A program made the translations under genes and the position numbers. A DNA stretch of 64,000 nt from Escallonia rubra. Its lineage: Eukaryota > Streptophyta > Magnoliopsida > Escalloniales > Escalloniaceae. Under the pieces are notes generated by a model. The model saw nothing but the letters and a program-made list of their open reading frames with translations, made no database searches and was not told where the DNA came from. Shown here piece by piece: positions 1 through 9,747 of the stretch. The DNA is taken from assembly GCA_033065855.1 (NCBI GenBank), contig JAVXUO010001228.1:248001-312000 (forward strand), in the 5' to 3' direction. How positions within the stretch are numbered: the stretch's first letter is position 1; each line of letters starts with the position of its first letter.

Positions 1-1029
1 TTTTTCATTTCTGTTCTGAAAATCGCATCTCAAAATGTATTTTGCTACATGATACTCTTTCAGAACCATTTTTGAATGCAGTTGAGCGCAACTAGTCCAG
101 AGAGTTTGTCAAAGAACCATTTTTGAAAAACAAAGGACCACACCAGCCACCCTATGCATATTGTTTTTGTCTTGCGACCCCCCCGTCCCCCCTCCCCCGG
201 TGCCTTCCTCCCCACCACCCAACCCAAACCAAGTAAATCCTCAAAGGTAGTTTCAATTTCTCAAAGAACCTTTTTCTTTGGTACTTGTCCAGTAAAGCTG
301 GATGCTGATGAGGAGAGGAACACCCAAGTATCTCACAGGAAATTAAAACCATTTGGTGCGAGAGACTTACCTGCCATGTTAGGTGAAGCAACAGCTCTTT
401 ATTCAATACCGCTGATGGCCCTGCCTAACTTCATGCTCTGGACCCGTCATCTGGACTTCATCACATACCTAACAGCAATCCCTCCCGTAATATCATCAAG
501 TCATCCAGCCACTTCTTCTATTCAAGGCTAGAATCCTGTCTCTTGAGTCTAGACCTACAAACATTAAACTGGACATGGAGAAATCTGGTATTCTGAAGTC
601 TGAACCCTCTTCGAATCAAGTATTCCTAAATCTCTACCTAAAGAAACAACCTCCTCTGCTGCAGCCTGCAGCAATAGCATTCTATTTAAGGTGAGTTTTC
701 CGTAACTGTATCTACAAGAATCCCAACTGTCAGCTGTCTCCCCTTTCTAAAACTCCCTTAAAATGAACCACCTTAACACTGGACAGCCATCAAGAAGCAA
801 CCATCAGCCAAAAAGATATCTCAAGCAGTCCAAAGGTTAAAAAATTCAAACGGAGCAGCCTTCCTACGAAGAATTATGACGCATGCCGTCCAAGACTCCA
901 ACAGGTAGCAAAGACGCCTCCACATCCTGATAAGAAGGGCAAGGATTGTAGCTAAGAAATTCATAATTTCTCCAGCTCGTATGGGATTTGGCAACCAATA
1001 CAGAACTGGATATGTGCCCGAATCTCTTC
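1..1029. other. No gene recognised
   Basis: About 1 kb with only short, unconserved reading frames. A C-rich stretch near 178-230 produces a proline-rich frame that looks like composition and not a gene. I looked here on the minus strand for the C-terminal coiled-coil exon expected for an FRS9-type gene and found nothing convincing. Confidence 0.4.
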
Positions 1030-1905
1030 CAACTACATTGAGGACATGATTAAGGTTTCTTCCACTTCTAAAGTTATCAGGCAAGGTATGATAGATCGGA
1101 CGTGGCTGGTGGCTTTTTGGAGGGCTTTGTGGTTGGGTGTAAGAGGAGCCACCAATATCATTTGACAACTTCTTTTCGCAGATGACACAATTTTGTCCTG
1201 TGGGGCAGAGGTGTTACATTTGACATATTGAGAAAGGGAGTTCCTTGTAGTGTCGGGGTTGAAGACCAATCTAAAACAATGTGATATTTTGGTGTCTAAA
1301 TTGGCTGATATTGGGTTGAGCATCGTGGAATGCAAGATCTATTTGTGTAGCTAAAAGTCCAGAGCAAAGAATGTGGTTGTTCACTCAGGTTTTCTATCTA
1401 CGCTTAGGACATTAATAATAAAACTAGCCAAAACCTATCCTATCAGTCAACTTTGTAGGGTCCTTTATTTGGCTCTTCCTTTGGGAACGCGACAAAGGCC
1501 CAAAGCTGTTTGGCACCCTATTGCGTGCTTAGTGTACGCCTTGAAGAGGCAATCTCGCTAGAGGAGGGAGGCTTTCTCTTATTAAGAGCACTTTATTTCA
1601 TCTCTTTTCCTATAACTGTTTTGTGTTACAGATAAGGTTGCTTTTCTTGAGTGTATGGTGATTCAAGATGCTGCTTTTGACTATTGACAACCCTAGGTTG
1701 TTGCAATAATACCTTCACTAGTTGGTTCTTTATCTGTAAGACAAATGGGAAACATTGACCATTTTGTTCCTGCATTGTGATTTGTGCGGAGTTTGTTGGT
1801 TGCATTACTCGGAGTTTTAGGGGACAAGAGCTCAACGAGATTATGGGAAAGGTAAAGGTTAGCATCTCTTCGCTTTATGTTGGCCATCGGACGGGAGAGG
1901 AACAT
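1030..1905 (+). mobile_element. Decayed LINE (non-LTR retrotransposon) reverse transcriptase remnant
   Basis: Several broken plus-strand segments, in different frames, read like consecutive parts of a plant L1-type LINE. Near 1165-1200 a reverse transcriptase core motif (LLFADDTILSCG) can be read. Near 1450-1530 there is a thumb-like segment resembling LPLGxRxxxxxVWxPI. Near 1560-1600 a GGRLSLIKSTL segment follows. Near 1725-1800 there is a zinc-binding zf-RVT-like segment (CKTNG, then DHF and LHCDLC). Stops and frameshifts separate the pieces, so nothing intact is encoded. Ends and target duplication are not visible. Confidence 0.65.
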
Positions 1906-2632
1906 GCAGATTTTTTATGATGTTGAGCTTCACTTTACAGCTTTCATTCTCCCTTTTTCAATCTCCTGATTTTCTGGCTTCAGGAGTATGGTCAGAGATC
2001 ATGCAAGGCTATATATATTTGGTGGTTGATTTTGGTTCAAGAGTGGCTATATAATTTCTTTTTGGTGGCTCTTTTTTTGTGGGGGTCTTCTCCGGGCTTT
2101 CTTTATCTTGGGAGGTATCTAGAGCACTTTTTTGATGCTGGACTAGTCCCTTTTGCCGGCATTTGGTGATTTTATTTTTTATTTTTGAAATATTACATGA
2201 GTAGATTATGGTGCCTAAAAATAACCTCTTTATAGGTGTTCTTTTGTGACATCACAGTGTTGACTCTGGGGGTTATTATTGCTCTCTGTATTAACTCCAT
2301 TTTTCTGGTATAAAAGCACAAATTCTTAGCAAGCAAAAAAGACCTTTATGTACTTATCAGAAGAGCTACATTTGGGTTGCTTCCCGTCTGGACCCTTCTT
2401 GTTAAAAACTTTATGTTACTTATCGTAAGAGCTGTCCACAAGAAAATTTTAAAACTATCTCATCCAAACATATATCTTCTGGTTATTTTTTTAGGGTTCA
2501 TTTATAGTATGAATGATGATAAAACCCTACTTCGCAACTTAGATTTAAGTAAACAATCAGGAGAATAGTCACTAAAAAGTAAGAGGGCGGAAGCTCTAAG
2601 ATAAAGAAGAGAGAGAATTTTGTGAAAAGATC
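1906..2632. other. Downstream flank of the FRS9-like gene
   Basis: No reading frame of note. This AT-rich stretch lies 3' of the minus-strand FRS9-like gene and may include its 3' UTR or an intron leading to a further exon. No polyadenylation site could be fixed by eye. Confidence 0.35.
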
Positions 2633-4162
2633 TCAAAAATTATTATTTGCTTTATAGGAAGATAACGGCAGTGCATGTCTAACCGCAGATTGACGTGGTG
2701 CTGTTCGATTTTCTTCAGAACTATGCATCTCTGGATTACCTCCATTGGCTAGAATGCCTCCCTGTGTGGCTCCAGAATTTTGCTTCTTTGCAGCCGCAAC
2801 CTTCTTTGTAGCTTCTTGCAGAGCATCCATTGCCACATTATATATATGTATAGATTTTGCCCCTTCTTCCACAAATTTGATGGCTTCCTGGCGTAAATTG
2901 TTATACCGAACAGTTAAAGTCTCTCGAGAACTGCTTGGCATTTCTGGAGCACTTTCATCCCTGATTCCACTCTTGGCGTTCCTTGTCCATCGTTTCAGAA
3001 CGTAATGAGAAGGTAGTGTTAGAACATTTTTTGCTCTAAACACAGCTAGAACATGTCTACAAATGATACCTGAAAATTCAAACATTTGGCAGCTACAATT
3101 AGCTTTCATCTCAAATGCATTGAACCTAACAGTGTGTGCTTTATGCTCTTCCCCAAATTTGGCCACCCGATATGATGTGATGGTTCCTGAATCCTCAATC
3201 TTAGTTGCAGGATTAGCAAGGGTCTCTACCAATTCCTCTTGGAATTTTATGAATATTTTTCTTGTAAATAAGTTGGCAGCTTGTTTTTCCATAGGAGATG
3301 GGGTCTTCAGAGCTGGCATAGTGTTAGCTGTATCAAAATCTGCCTTCAGCTCCTTTTCATGCCAACTTGTCATAGCTTTCTCATACTGCTTAATTAACAC
3401 CTGAATGGTAGTTGCTGCAGTCACGTGACCATCGAAGAAAGAGTTTGTACAGTCACTTCCTTTGGTTCTAGACAATTCCCCAAAGAATGTATCTCGCAAG
3501 TACACAGGGACCCACTGATGACGTGCATTGTGCATTGACTCAAGCCACTCATTATCCATGAGGTAGTATCGTTCTAGGAGTGATTTCCAACATGACTCAA
3601 ACTCGTCAATTGTCTCGGTCTCATTAATGCACTTCTTAAACTCAACCTCCAGACTAGGATGTGTTTGATATATATGAGCCAGTTTTTCCTGGGTTTCTCC
3701 AATGATGCTCCATTTGCAGAAACGATGACGAGTTTCAGGCAAAACTTGTGCGACAGCAATCTGTATGAGTCGATCTGGGTCGGTAGTAAATGAAACTGGG
3801 GAGTGACTGGACATGGCCTGAAGCCAAGTTTGGATTAGCCAGATGTAGGAGGTGTCAGATTCGTTGGGAAGTAATCCACAACCAAACAATACGGGTTGGC
3901 CGTGGTGATTTAGCCCAGTGAATGAGACAAAAGGTACCCTGTAACTGTTGACCCTGTAGGATGTTTCCAATTTGACGGTATCACCAAAGTACTTGTAGTT
4001 GATCCTGGAAGTAGCATCGACCCAAAACAAGTTACCAGTGGAAATCTCATCATCGCCTTGAATTGCGTAAAAGAAAGAAGGGTTCTCTGCCTGCATTCGC
4101 CTAAGATAGTCCAAAACATGCTGACCCCCGGCCCCAAGGGTTCTTTGTCTGCTGCTAGTCAT
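2633..4162 (-). CDS. FRS9: FAR1-related sequence protein, FRS9-like (domesticated MULE transposase)
   Basis: A 509-residue single-exon frame. FAR1-related proteins are transposase-derived nuclear factors linked to light and development. Residues 1-30 (TSSRQRTLG, then QHVLDYLRRMQAENPSFFYAIQ) match the start of Arabidopsis FRS9 as I remember it, a member without the N-terminal FAR1 DNA-binding domain; no such domain is seen upstream here. The MULE transposase core covers about residues 45-235 (NHHGQP at 85-90). A SWIM zinc finger is at 356-370, CxC then CxH (C356, C358, C368, H370). The position that is Asp in the usual FDTTY motif is Glu here (LETSY, E66). The start follows an in-frame TAG, so either this ATG is the start or the frame begins at a splice acceptor. 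The coiled-coil tail expected after about residue 480 is replaced by an unconserved end. A hAT-like element begins 81 bp upstream of the ATG. Confidence 0.88.
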   Translation of the reverse strand: MTSSRQRTLGAGGQHVLDYLRRMQAENPSFFYAIQGDDEISTGNLFWVDATSRINYKYFGDTVKLETSYRVNSYRVPFVSFTGLNHHGQPVLFGCGLLPNESDTSYIWLIQTWLQAMSSHSPVSFTTDPDRLIQIAVAQVLPETRHRFCKWSIIGETQEKLAHIYQTHPSLEVEFKKCINETETIDEFESCWKSLLERYYLMDNEWLESMHNARHQWVPVYLRDTFFGELSRTKGSDCTNSFFDGHVTAATTIQVLIKQYEKAMTSWHEKELKADFDTANTMPALKTPSPMEKQAANLFTRKIFIKFQEELVETLANPATKIEDSGTITSYRVAKFGEEHKAHTVRFNAFEMKANCSCQMFEFSGIICRHVLAVFRAKNVLTLPSHYVLKRWTRNAKSGIRDESAPEMPSSSRETLTVRYNNLRQEAIKFVEEGAKSIHIYNVAMDALQEATKKVAAAKKQNSGATQGGILANGGNPEMHSSEENRTAPRQSAVRHALPLSSYKANNNF

Positions 4163-4243
4163 CTATAAACTGTCAGACCACCTGGAGGTAACGGGAAGCA
4201 AAGGATGTCAATCATCCTTGAACTGAATGATACATATTTCTAG

Positions 4244-4357
4244 CTAAGTAGCACGGACACGGACACCGTGTCCGACACCGACCGGGACACCGTAGTTTCC
4301 AAAAAACCAGATTTTGGACACTGCAGGACACCGCTGAATTCTTTTATATATTTTTAT

Positions 4358-4412
<55 letters not shown>

Positions 4413-5442
4413 ATTAAATATCAAATACATTCTACATCTAAAATAGGAAACAATAATCAATAACAACAAAACAAGCAACTCAAATAAAAGTCATACTTAA
4501 AATTTAAATGCAATATAGTACAAAAAAACATGTTACATAACATAACAAAGTACTTCGTTACTCAACTCTTACTAAGTCATGCGAACAGGTAACAGAAACA
4601 GGGAAAGCGCCCTCTTCTTCACCGCCCAAATAGAAACAGGAACAGGGAACAGAAACAGGAAACAGCAACAGGGAACTCTTGCAAAGTCGTAAGAAATTAC
4701 TTCACTACTTAACTCTTACAAAGTCACACAACTTATATCCCTTTCCTTCGACCAAGGACTCAATCGACATCAATAGTGTCATCTTGGAATGTACGGAAAT
4801 GAGAGAGATGAGAGAGAAAGAAGGAGACCTCTGTAAAGAAGGAAAAAAGAAATACATGAGAGAGAAAGACAAAGGCACCTGTTGTCGGAATCCGGCGACG
4901 GCGGCGAGATCCTCCGGCGACCAGTTTGGGCGGGTCATCTGCTTCGTTCTCTTCTCTTGACGCCGCAAGAAGAAGACTCACCAGAAGACAACGGTAATGG
5001 GTCGATCTAATTAGAGCTTCTTAAAGTTTATTTCTAAAAGAGCTTCAAAATTGTCAAAAATTATTTCACACAAACCAAGTTTGAAATTTTGTTCTTTGGC
5101 TCCATACGTTTCGACACTTCTTCATTCAGACACGGACACTTACGAGGACACTTACGAGACGATGAATATGCAAGGTCTCCACAATGTTCATTAACTTCCT
5201 AAACATGCTTTGTGTACATAGGAGAACTTTATACTTATAACATCGCTTAGCCCGAGAGATAAGCTGACTTAGCGTACATGTGAGGCTTGATTTAGTTAAG
5301 TGTCACACGATCAACTTAAGAAAGTATTTAGTGTCGTGACAGGTGATATTTCAATACCCTAACAGGTGTCCGAAGGTGTCGGAGTGTCGGGAGGTATCAA
5401 ACACCATATCCCGCGCCCATATGAGGTGTCGGTGCTTCTTAG
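4244..5442. mobile_element. Non-autonomous hAT-like element, copy 1
   Basis: A 1199-bp element with ends CTAAGTAGCACGGACAC and, in reverse complement, CTAAGAAGCACCGACACC. It is flanked by a perfect 8-bp direct repeat ATTTCTAG (4236-4243 and 5443-5450); 8 bp is typical of hAT elements. Subterminal sequence is packed with GTGTCC/GGACAC motifs, likely transposase-binding repeats. The interior has a (TA)n tract (about 4365-4409) and no transposase frame. Copy 2 lies at 28892-30698. It sits directly upstream of the FRS9-like start codon. Confidence 0.85.
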
Positions 5443-6908
5443 ATTTCTAGCAATCTATCTTTCTCTTCTTGTGTGTGCTCGTGTCAAGGCACATTATCAT
5501 ATAACCTTTTGAATATATCTACCCACTACACTTGATAGTGACAGACTGTGACTCCACACAATGTAAAAGGGGAAAACAAGTAAGGGGCGATTTAGGTTTA
5601 CTAGTCATTATGCGTGTGTATTTTTTTACAGGCCTCAAAAGTCACATAAATTAAAGCGTTCTGAGAGATATATGGCAGTTAGATTACTTAATTGACAAAT
5701 GAAAAAGAAAAACAAGTCAGAGAGCGGAGCTCACCTTCGTGGTGGTCAGTGGCGTCTTCTCGAATGAAGAGTTGCCAAAATTTGGAGTGAGAGTTGAGTA
5801 TATCATCGGTACACCAGCTAGAGGTGCCGATAGGGGTAGAGAGATGGTGGTCGACGTTGTTTTAAGTGGTGCTGTTGGCGGCGATTGCAACAGTGCATAT
5901 ATTATATAAAAGTATGTTTGGCCAAAACTTGATAAATAAATAGTAATTAAAATCATGTGTTACGCACCGGAAGAAAAGTAGTTGATTATGAAGTAGGGGA
6001 ATGGAGGTCATGAAGTTGGAGGTTACTTTCTGACCAATTATACATATCTAATTGTATTTTAAAACTGGAAATTTTTAGAAGAAAAAAAAAGAATTAGAGG
6101 TTTAGAAGGTAAAGACCCTATCAATTCAATTTTTAATAGCGAGGGTGTTTTTGGTGCTTAAGTACCGGATGTAGTGTTTAGGCGTGTCCGCACTTTTGTG
6201 ATAAAATGCAAATGGCCCCATAATTTCTACCGTTGTCTCGCTTAACCTCTTAGGTTGTGTTTAGCCCACCAGAGATGAGATGATAGGTTAAACGGATAGG
6301 ATAACGGAGTTTAAAGAATGCGTGTGCAATACATTAAGATTTTTTATTTTTATTTTACATTTATACTGGCATTCCGTGATGATAAAAATTTAAGATTTTT
6401 TTAAATTTTGTCATATTTTTAATCCATCAGCAATCCTCCTCCCCCCTTTCTCGAGATCCACTACTGTCCCACTTTATACAAAACCCACTACCACTTTCTT
6501 GAGTTAGCTACCGCCACTTTTAAGGCAAAAAAACAACACTATTTTTTCCACTTAAGAATTCCACAACACAACACCCCCCACCCCCACAACCACGGTTGTC
6601 GATGTGTTAGGGGGTTGGCTTGGAAGTGCTTGGAGTGCAATGATGTGGCTTTCATATTGACTTTTGTTTGTCACAAATTGTTTACTTTTTTCTTTAAAAT
6701 AAAATGAAAAAATAATCAAAATTATTTACTTATTTCGGCATCACTTGAGAAGTCATGGATGCAAGAAAGAGAAGAAAAAGATAATTAGAGTAAGTATAAA
6801 TCAATCCTTTTTTTATTACTTTTTTTAGCTCTCTTTTTTAGGTTAATGTCGAAATATATACGATGACTAAAGTAAACATTTACATGAAAATTGAAAGGAT
6901 TTATAAAA
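5443..6908. other. Divergent intergenic region between FRS9-like and PPR genes
   Basis: No protein-coding exon recognised. On the minus strand around 5733-5950 a C-rich segment ends in CACGAAG followed by GTGAGC, a good splice donor, so a non-coding first exon of the FRS9-like gene is possible but unproven. The rest is AT-rich. A FAR1 DNA-binding domain exon was searched for here and not found. Confidence 0.4.
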
Positions 6909-7182
6909 GGGTTAATTACACACGATACCCCTGAGGTTTACCCAAAACTACACACGGACCCCCCTATATTTGAAAATTACACTCCGCTCCATTTCTTTGA
7001 CGGTGTTAACGGTGGGACGCAAAAATACATTTTTGCCCTCGTATATTAACTACACAGTGTCGTCTTGGATTTTGGAGGGACTGAGAATATTTCTAATATA
7101 ATTAGCATATTTTTTTTTTATCTTCATTGCCGTTTTACACAGCTCGAAATTTTAGGGTTAAGGTTTCAGGCGAGGTTCAAGT

Positions 7183-8047
7183 ATGGAAGCAACAGCCGAA
7201 GCTGCAGCGGGCTTGTTGGAAAAGATCCGGCCATCGCGACTAGAAGATGCGGGCTTCGAGGACTGCGCACTGCCGCCGGAGTCCATCAAAGAGGCCTTCC
7301 TACTAGCAAGACACAATTCCTAGAACACCATTCATTCTCTGGCTGGCTTGTCATAAGAGGCTCGGAATCGAAAATAAATTCAACAGATGGGCAAAATTAC
7401 AGAGGACACTGCGTCCTCTGTCAACAGCACCAGAAATCTCTCGATCATCTCTTTTATACTTGCCTTTACTCCTCTGTTTGGACAACTGTCCTCATTTGTA
7501 ACCAGCTTCCTTGTGTGCTTTGGAATTAAGAGGATGAGTCTTCACAGATTGTCCAGAACTATCAAGGAGCTAACCTTTTAGCTTAGCTAAGAAGGGTCGC
7601 TTGCCGCCACAATTTATGTCTTTGATGTGAAAGAAATGATAGGATCTTTCAAAGCTTGTCTCAAAAAACCCTTGGCACATTGTCACTACCATTTGCAGCA
7701 TGATCCGAGTTAAAGTCATGAAGTGCAGATTCAAGAACACAGAAGCACGGGGATTTTTGTATGGCTTGGGGTTTACCTGATTTTGTTCTCAAATAAATTG
7801 GAGTTGTAGCTTAGTTACTGTCGTCAAATCCACCATTTTCTCACCATCGGAGGACGACGAAGAAGAGCCCCAAGGCAAATGCGTAAACAACCCGTGGTCG
7901 ACCCTCGAGGATCCGCATGATGTGCTGCTGGGTATCACGCCGGAAAGCAAGCCCCAGGGGTTGTGCGCCGTCGAGAAAGGCTGCTTGCTGGAGGATGTTG
8001 GCGACGAGGTAGCGGTCGACAGGGAAGAGGCGGCGACGAAGGCGTAG
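7183..8047 (+). pseudogene. Captured gene fragments inside Pack-MULE 1 (unidentified plant protein)
   Basis: Two plus-strand segments read like exons of one gene. Segment A (7183-7323) starts at an ATG and encodes MEATAEAAAGLLEKIRPSR followed by LEDAGFEDCALPPESIKEAF, then stops after a short tail. Segment B (about 7808-8047) encodes KSTIFSPSEDDEEEPQGKC, then CVNNPWSTLEDPHDVLLGIT, an acidic low-complexity tail, and a stop. I recall a plant family of unknown function with similar LEDCALPP and CVNDPWP motifs, but cannot name it. The pieces are not joined in one frame and a LINE scrap lies between them, so this is a captured, broken copy. Base composition is far more GC-rich than the flanks. Confidence 0.65.
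7339..7560 (+). mobile_element. LINE zf-RVT fragment inside Pack-MULE 1
   Basis: One frame gives CVLCQQHQKSLDHLFYTC followed by a YSSVW motif. This is the zinc-binding domain at the end of plant LINE reverse transcriptases (CxxC, then HLFxxC). The preceding residues (KRLGIENKFNRW) fit the usual linker but lie in another frame. It interrupts the two captured gene segments. Confidence 0.7.
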
Positions 8048-8526
8048 GAGGTGTCGTTGCCGCCGGTAGTTGGAATTAGAGAGAGAGATAGAGAGAGAAT
8101 TGGAGTCTGATTTGTTCTGATCGAATTTTGTAGAGAGAGAATTGATGAGTTCTTTGTTATAGATCCTTGACATTTTTTGGTTATAATGGAAATAATGAAG
8201 TGAATGAAGAAAGGGAGGAAGAAAGAGAAAGAAATGGGTCTGCAGAAGAGAAAGAAAATGAAGAAGAAGAAAAACCCTAAAGGGGCAAGAGGGGTTTTAT
8301 TCAAGAAAGGGAAGGTAATTTGGGGATGAAAAAAATTCAAAAAGTAAGGTGTCAGGGAATCTTTAGACGGAATTAGGGTCCCCGTCAATTTTGTGGGGCT
8401 CCGTGAAATGCGGGTACAAACCTAAGGGAGCGGAGTGTAATTTTCAAAGATAGGGGTGCCGTGTGTAATTAACCCATTATAAAATCAATCTAATAAGTGT
8501 TTTTGCGTGCACAGCCCAAACCCATT

Positions 8527-8535
8527 AAACCCTAA
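8527..8535 (+). promoter_or_regulatory. Telo-box AAACCCTAA upstream of the PPR gene
   Basis: An AAACCCTAA motif lies 55 bp before the PPR start codon, in the short host-derived stretch between Pack-MULE 1 and the gene. Such telo-boxes are common near the transcription start of plant genes for organelle and ribosome biogenesis. Function here is inferred from motif and position only. Confidence 0.45.
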
Positions 8536-8589
8536 AAATCTCCGATTTGACAAAATTGCGGTGAATAGCAGACCTCGGTGGTGATAGCC

Positions 8590-9747
8590 ATGATTCAAGC
8601 AGCGTCAAGACGTAGTAGGGTTTCTAAGATTACATCCCTCGTCAATCCTCCCGGCTACCGTCCAACGGTAGTTCCCCAGTTGATGATGAGATTTGTACGA
8701 CGCTCATCTAGCTCCATTGATGCAGCTGGTGGTTCGTCAAGACAAGAACAACAACTCTCCAGCGGAGGCAGCCAGAATCCTCCAGATCCCATTCCTAATA
8801 GGCCCTTGAGGGCTGTCTCCCACCATAGAGGCAACAACAACAAGGATTTTGACTTTGAAGAAAAAAAGAATTACACTAAGCAGCAGCAGCCACAGCCCAC
8901 TAGAGGTGGAGCTGGAGGAGGATACAAAAGTGTTGGGCAGTCCCATACCATATTTGGCGGCTACGATAAGACGGCTTCCCCCCCACCTCCTCGTCAACCC
9001 TCCTCCTTTGCCAACGACAAGCAAGGAAGCGATTTCCTTGCACAATTCAGGCTTGAATTAGACAAAAAAGGAGACACGCCTCTTTCAAAGCAGCAGCAGC
9101 AGCCCCTCCATATCAGCAAAGAGGACAGCAAGCCAAAGGCTGAAGAAGCGGCGCATCCTGAGCCGCTGGCACCACCTCAGGCTCAAGATGCCGACGAGAT
9201 ATTCAAGAAAATGAAGGAAACTGGCCTCATTCCAAACGCCGTGGCAATGCTCGACGGCCTCTGCAAGGATGGCCTGGTCCAAGAAGCCATGAAGCTTTTC
9301 GGTCTGATGCGTGACAAGGGTACCATCCCTGAAGTCGTCATATATACAGCCGTGGTCGACGGCTTCTGCAAGGCTCACAAACTCGACGATGCCAAGAGGA
9401 TTTTTAGGAAAATGCAAAACAACGGCATCGTACCTAACGCCTTCAGTTACACCGTCTTGATACAGGGACTCTGTAAAGGTAAAAGCCTGGACGATGCCCT
9501 TGACCTGTGTGTGGAGATGCTGGAGGCCGGTCATTCCCCCAACTTGGCTACCTTCACGGGTTTGGTAGATGGGTTTTGTAGGGACAAGGGTCTGGAGGAT
9601 GCTCAGAGTATGATTGGAACATTGAGGAACAAAGGCTTCTACTTCGATGATAAAGCTGTCAGAGAACATTTGGACAAGAAAGGGCCATTCTTGCCGTTGG
9701 TTTGGGAGGCAATCCTGGGAAAGAAAAGCTCCAAAAAATCCTTTTGA
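8590..9747 (+). CDS. Pentatricopeptide repeat protein (At4g38150-like), probably organellar
   Basis: A 385-residue single-exon protein starting at the first ATG; the two codons GTG GTG just upstream are not plausible starts. The N-terminus (MIQAASRRSRVSK, rich in R and S) looks like a mitochondrial presequence. Residues up to about 195 are low-complexity Q/P/S/G sequence. From about 198 to 345 come four to five P-type PPR motifs of roughly 35 residues, with typical helix pairs such as YTAVVDGFCKAHKLDDAKRI and YTVLIQGLCKGKSLDDAL. The C-terminal segment ends KKGPFLPLVWEAIL. As remembered, Arabidopsis At4g38150 has the same layout. PPR proteins bind organellar RNA. With so few repeats the target cannot be read from the sequence. 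Confidence 0.9.
   Translation: MIQAASRRSRVSKITSLVNPPGYRPTVVPQLMMRFVRRSSSSIDAAGGSSRQEQQLSSGGSQNPPDPIPNRPLRAVSHHRGNNNKDFDFEEKKNYTKQQQPQPTRGGAGGGYKSVGQSHTIFGGYDKTASPPPPRQPSSFANDKQGSDFLAQFRLELDKKGDTPLSKQQQQPLHISKEDSKPKAEEAAHPEPLAPPQAQDADEIFKKMKETGLIPNAVAMLDGLCKDGLVQEAMKLFGLMRDKGTIPEVVIYTAVVDGFCKAHKLDDAKRIFRKMQNNGIVPNAFSYTVLIQGLCKGKSLDDALDLCVEMLEAGHSPNLATFTGLVDGFCRDKGLEDAQSMIGTLRNKGFYFDDKAVREHLDKKGPFLPLVWEAILGKKSSKKSF

Larger units (their letters stand above)
6909..8475. mobile_element. Pack-MULE 1 (Mutator-like element carrying gene fragments)
   Basis: A 1567-bp element bounded by GGGTTAATTACACACG on the left and its reverse complement on the right. The inverted repeats re-align further in at the shared block AAAATTACACTCCGCTCC (about 6974 and 8434). 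The flanks carry a 9-bp target duplication with one mismatch (TTTATAAAA at 6900-6908, ATTATAAAA at 8476-8484), as expected for Mutator-like elements. There is no transposase. Inside are two exon-like pieces of an unidentified plant gene (plus strand) and a LINE scrap. The right end lies 114 bp from the PPR start codon, so the element forms most of that gene's proximal upstream region. Confidence 0.85.

Noticed and set aside
7789-8388. 199-residue minus-strand frame in Pack-MULE 1
   Set aside because: It is antisense to the captured plus-strand gene segment, whose codons show the recognisable CVNNPWS-type motif, and it is serine/phenylalanine-rich by composition.
8578-8589. GTG start 12 bp upstream of the PPR ATG
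   Set aside because: A nuclear plant gene starts at ATG; the first in-frame ATG is at 8590 and begins a plausible presequence.
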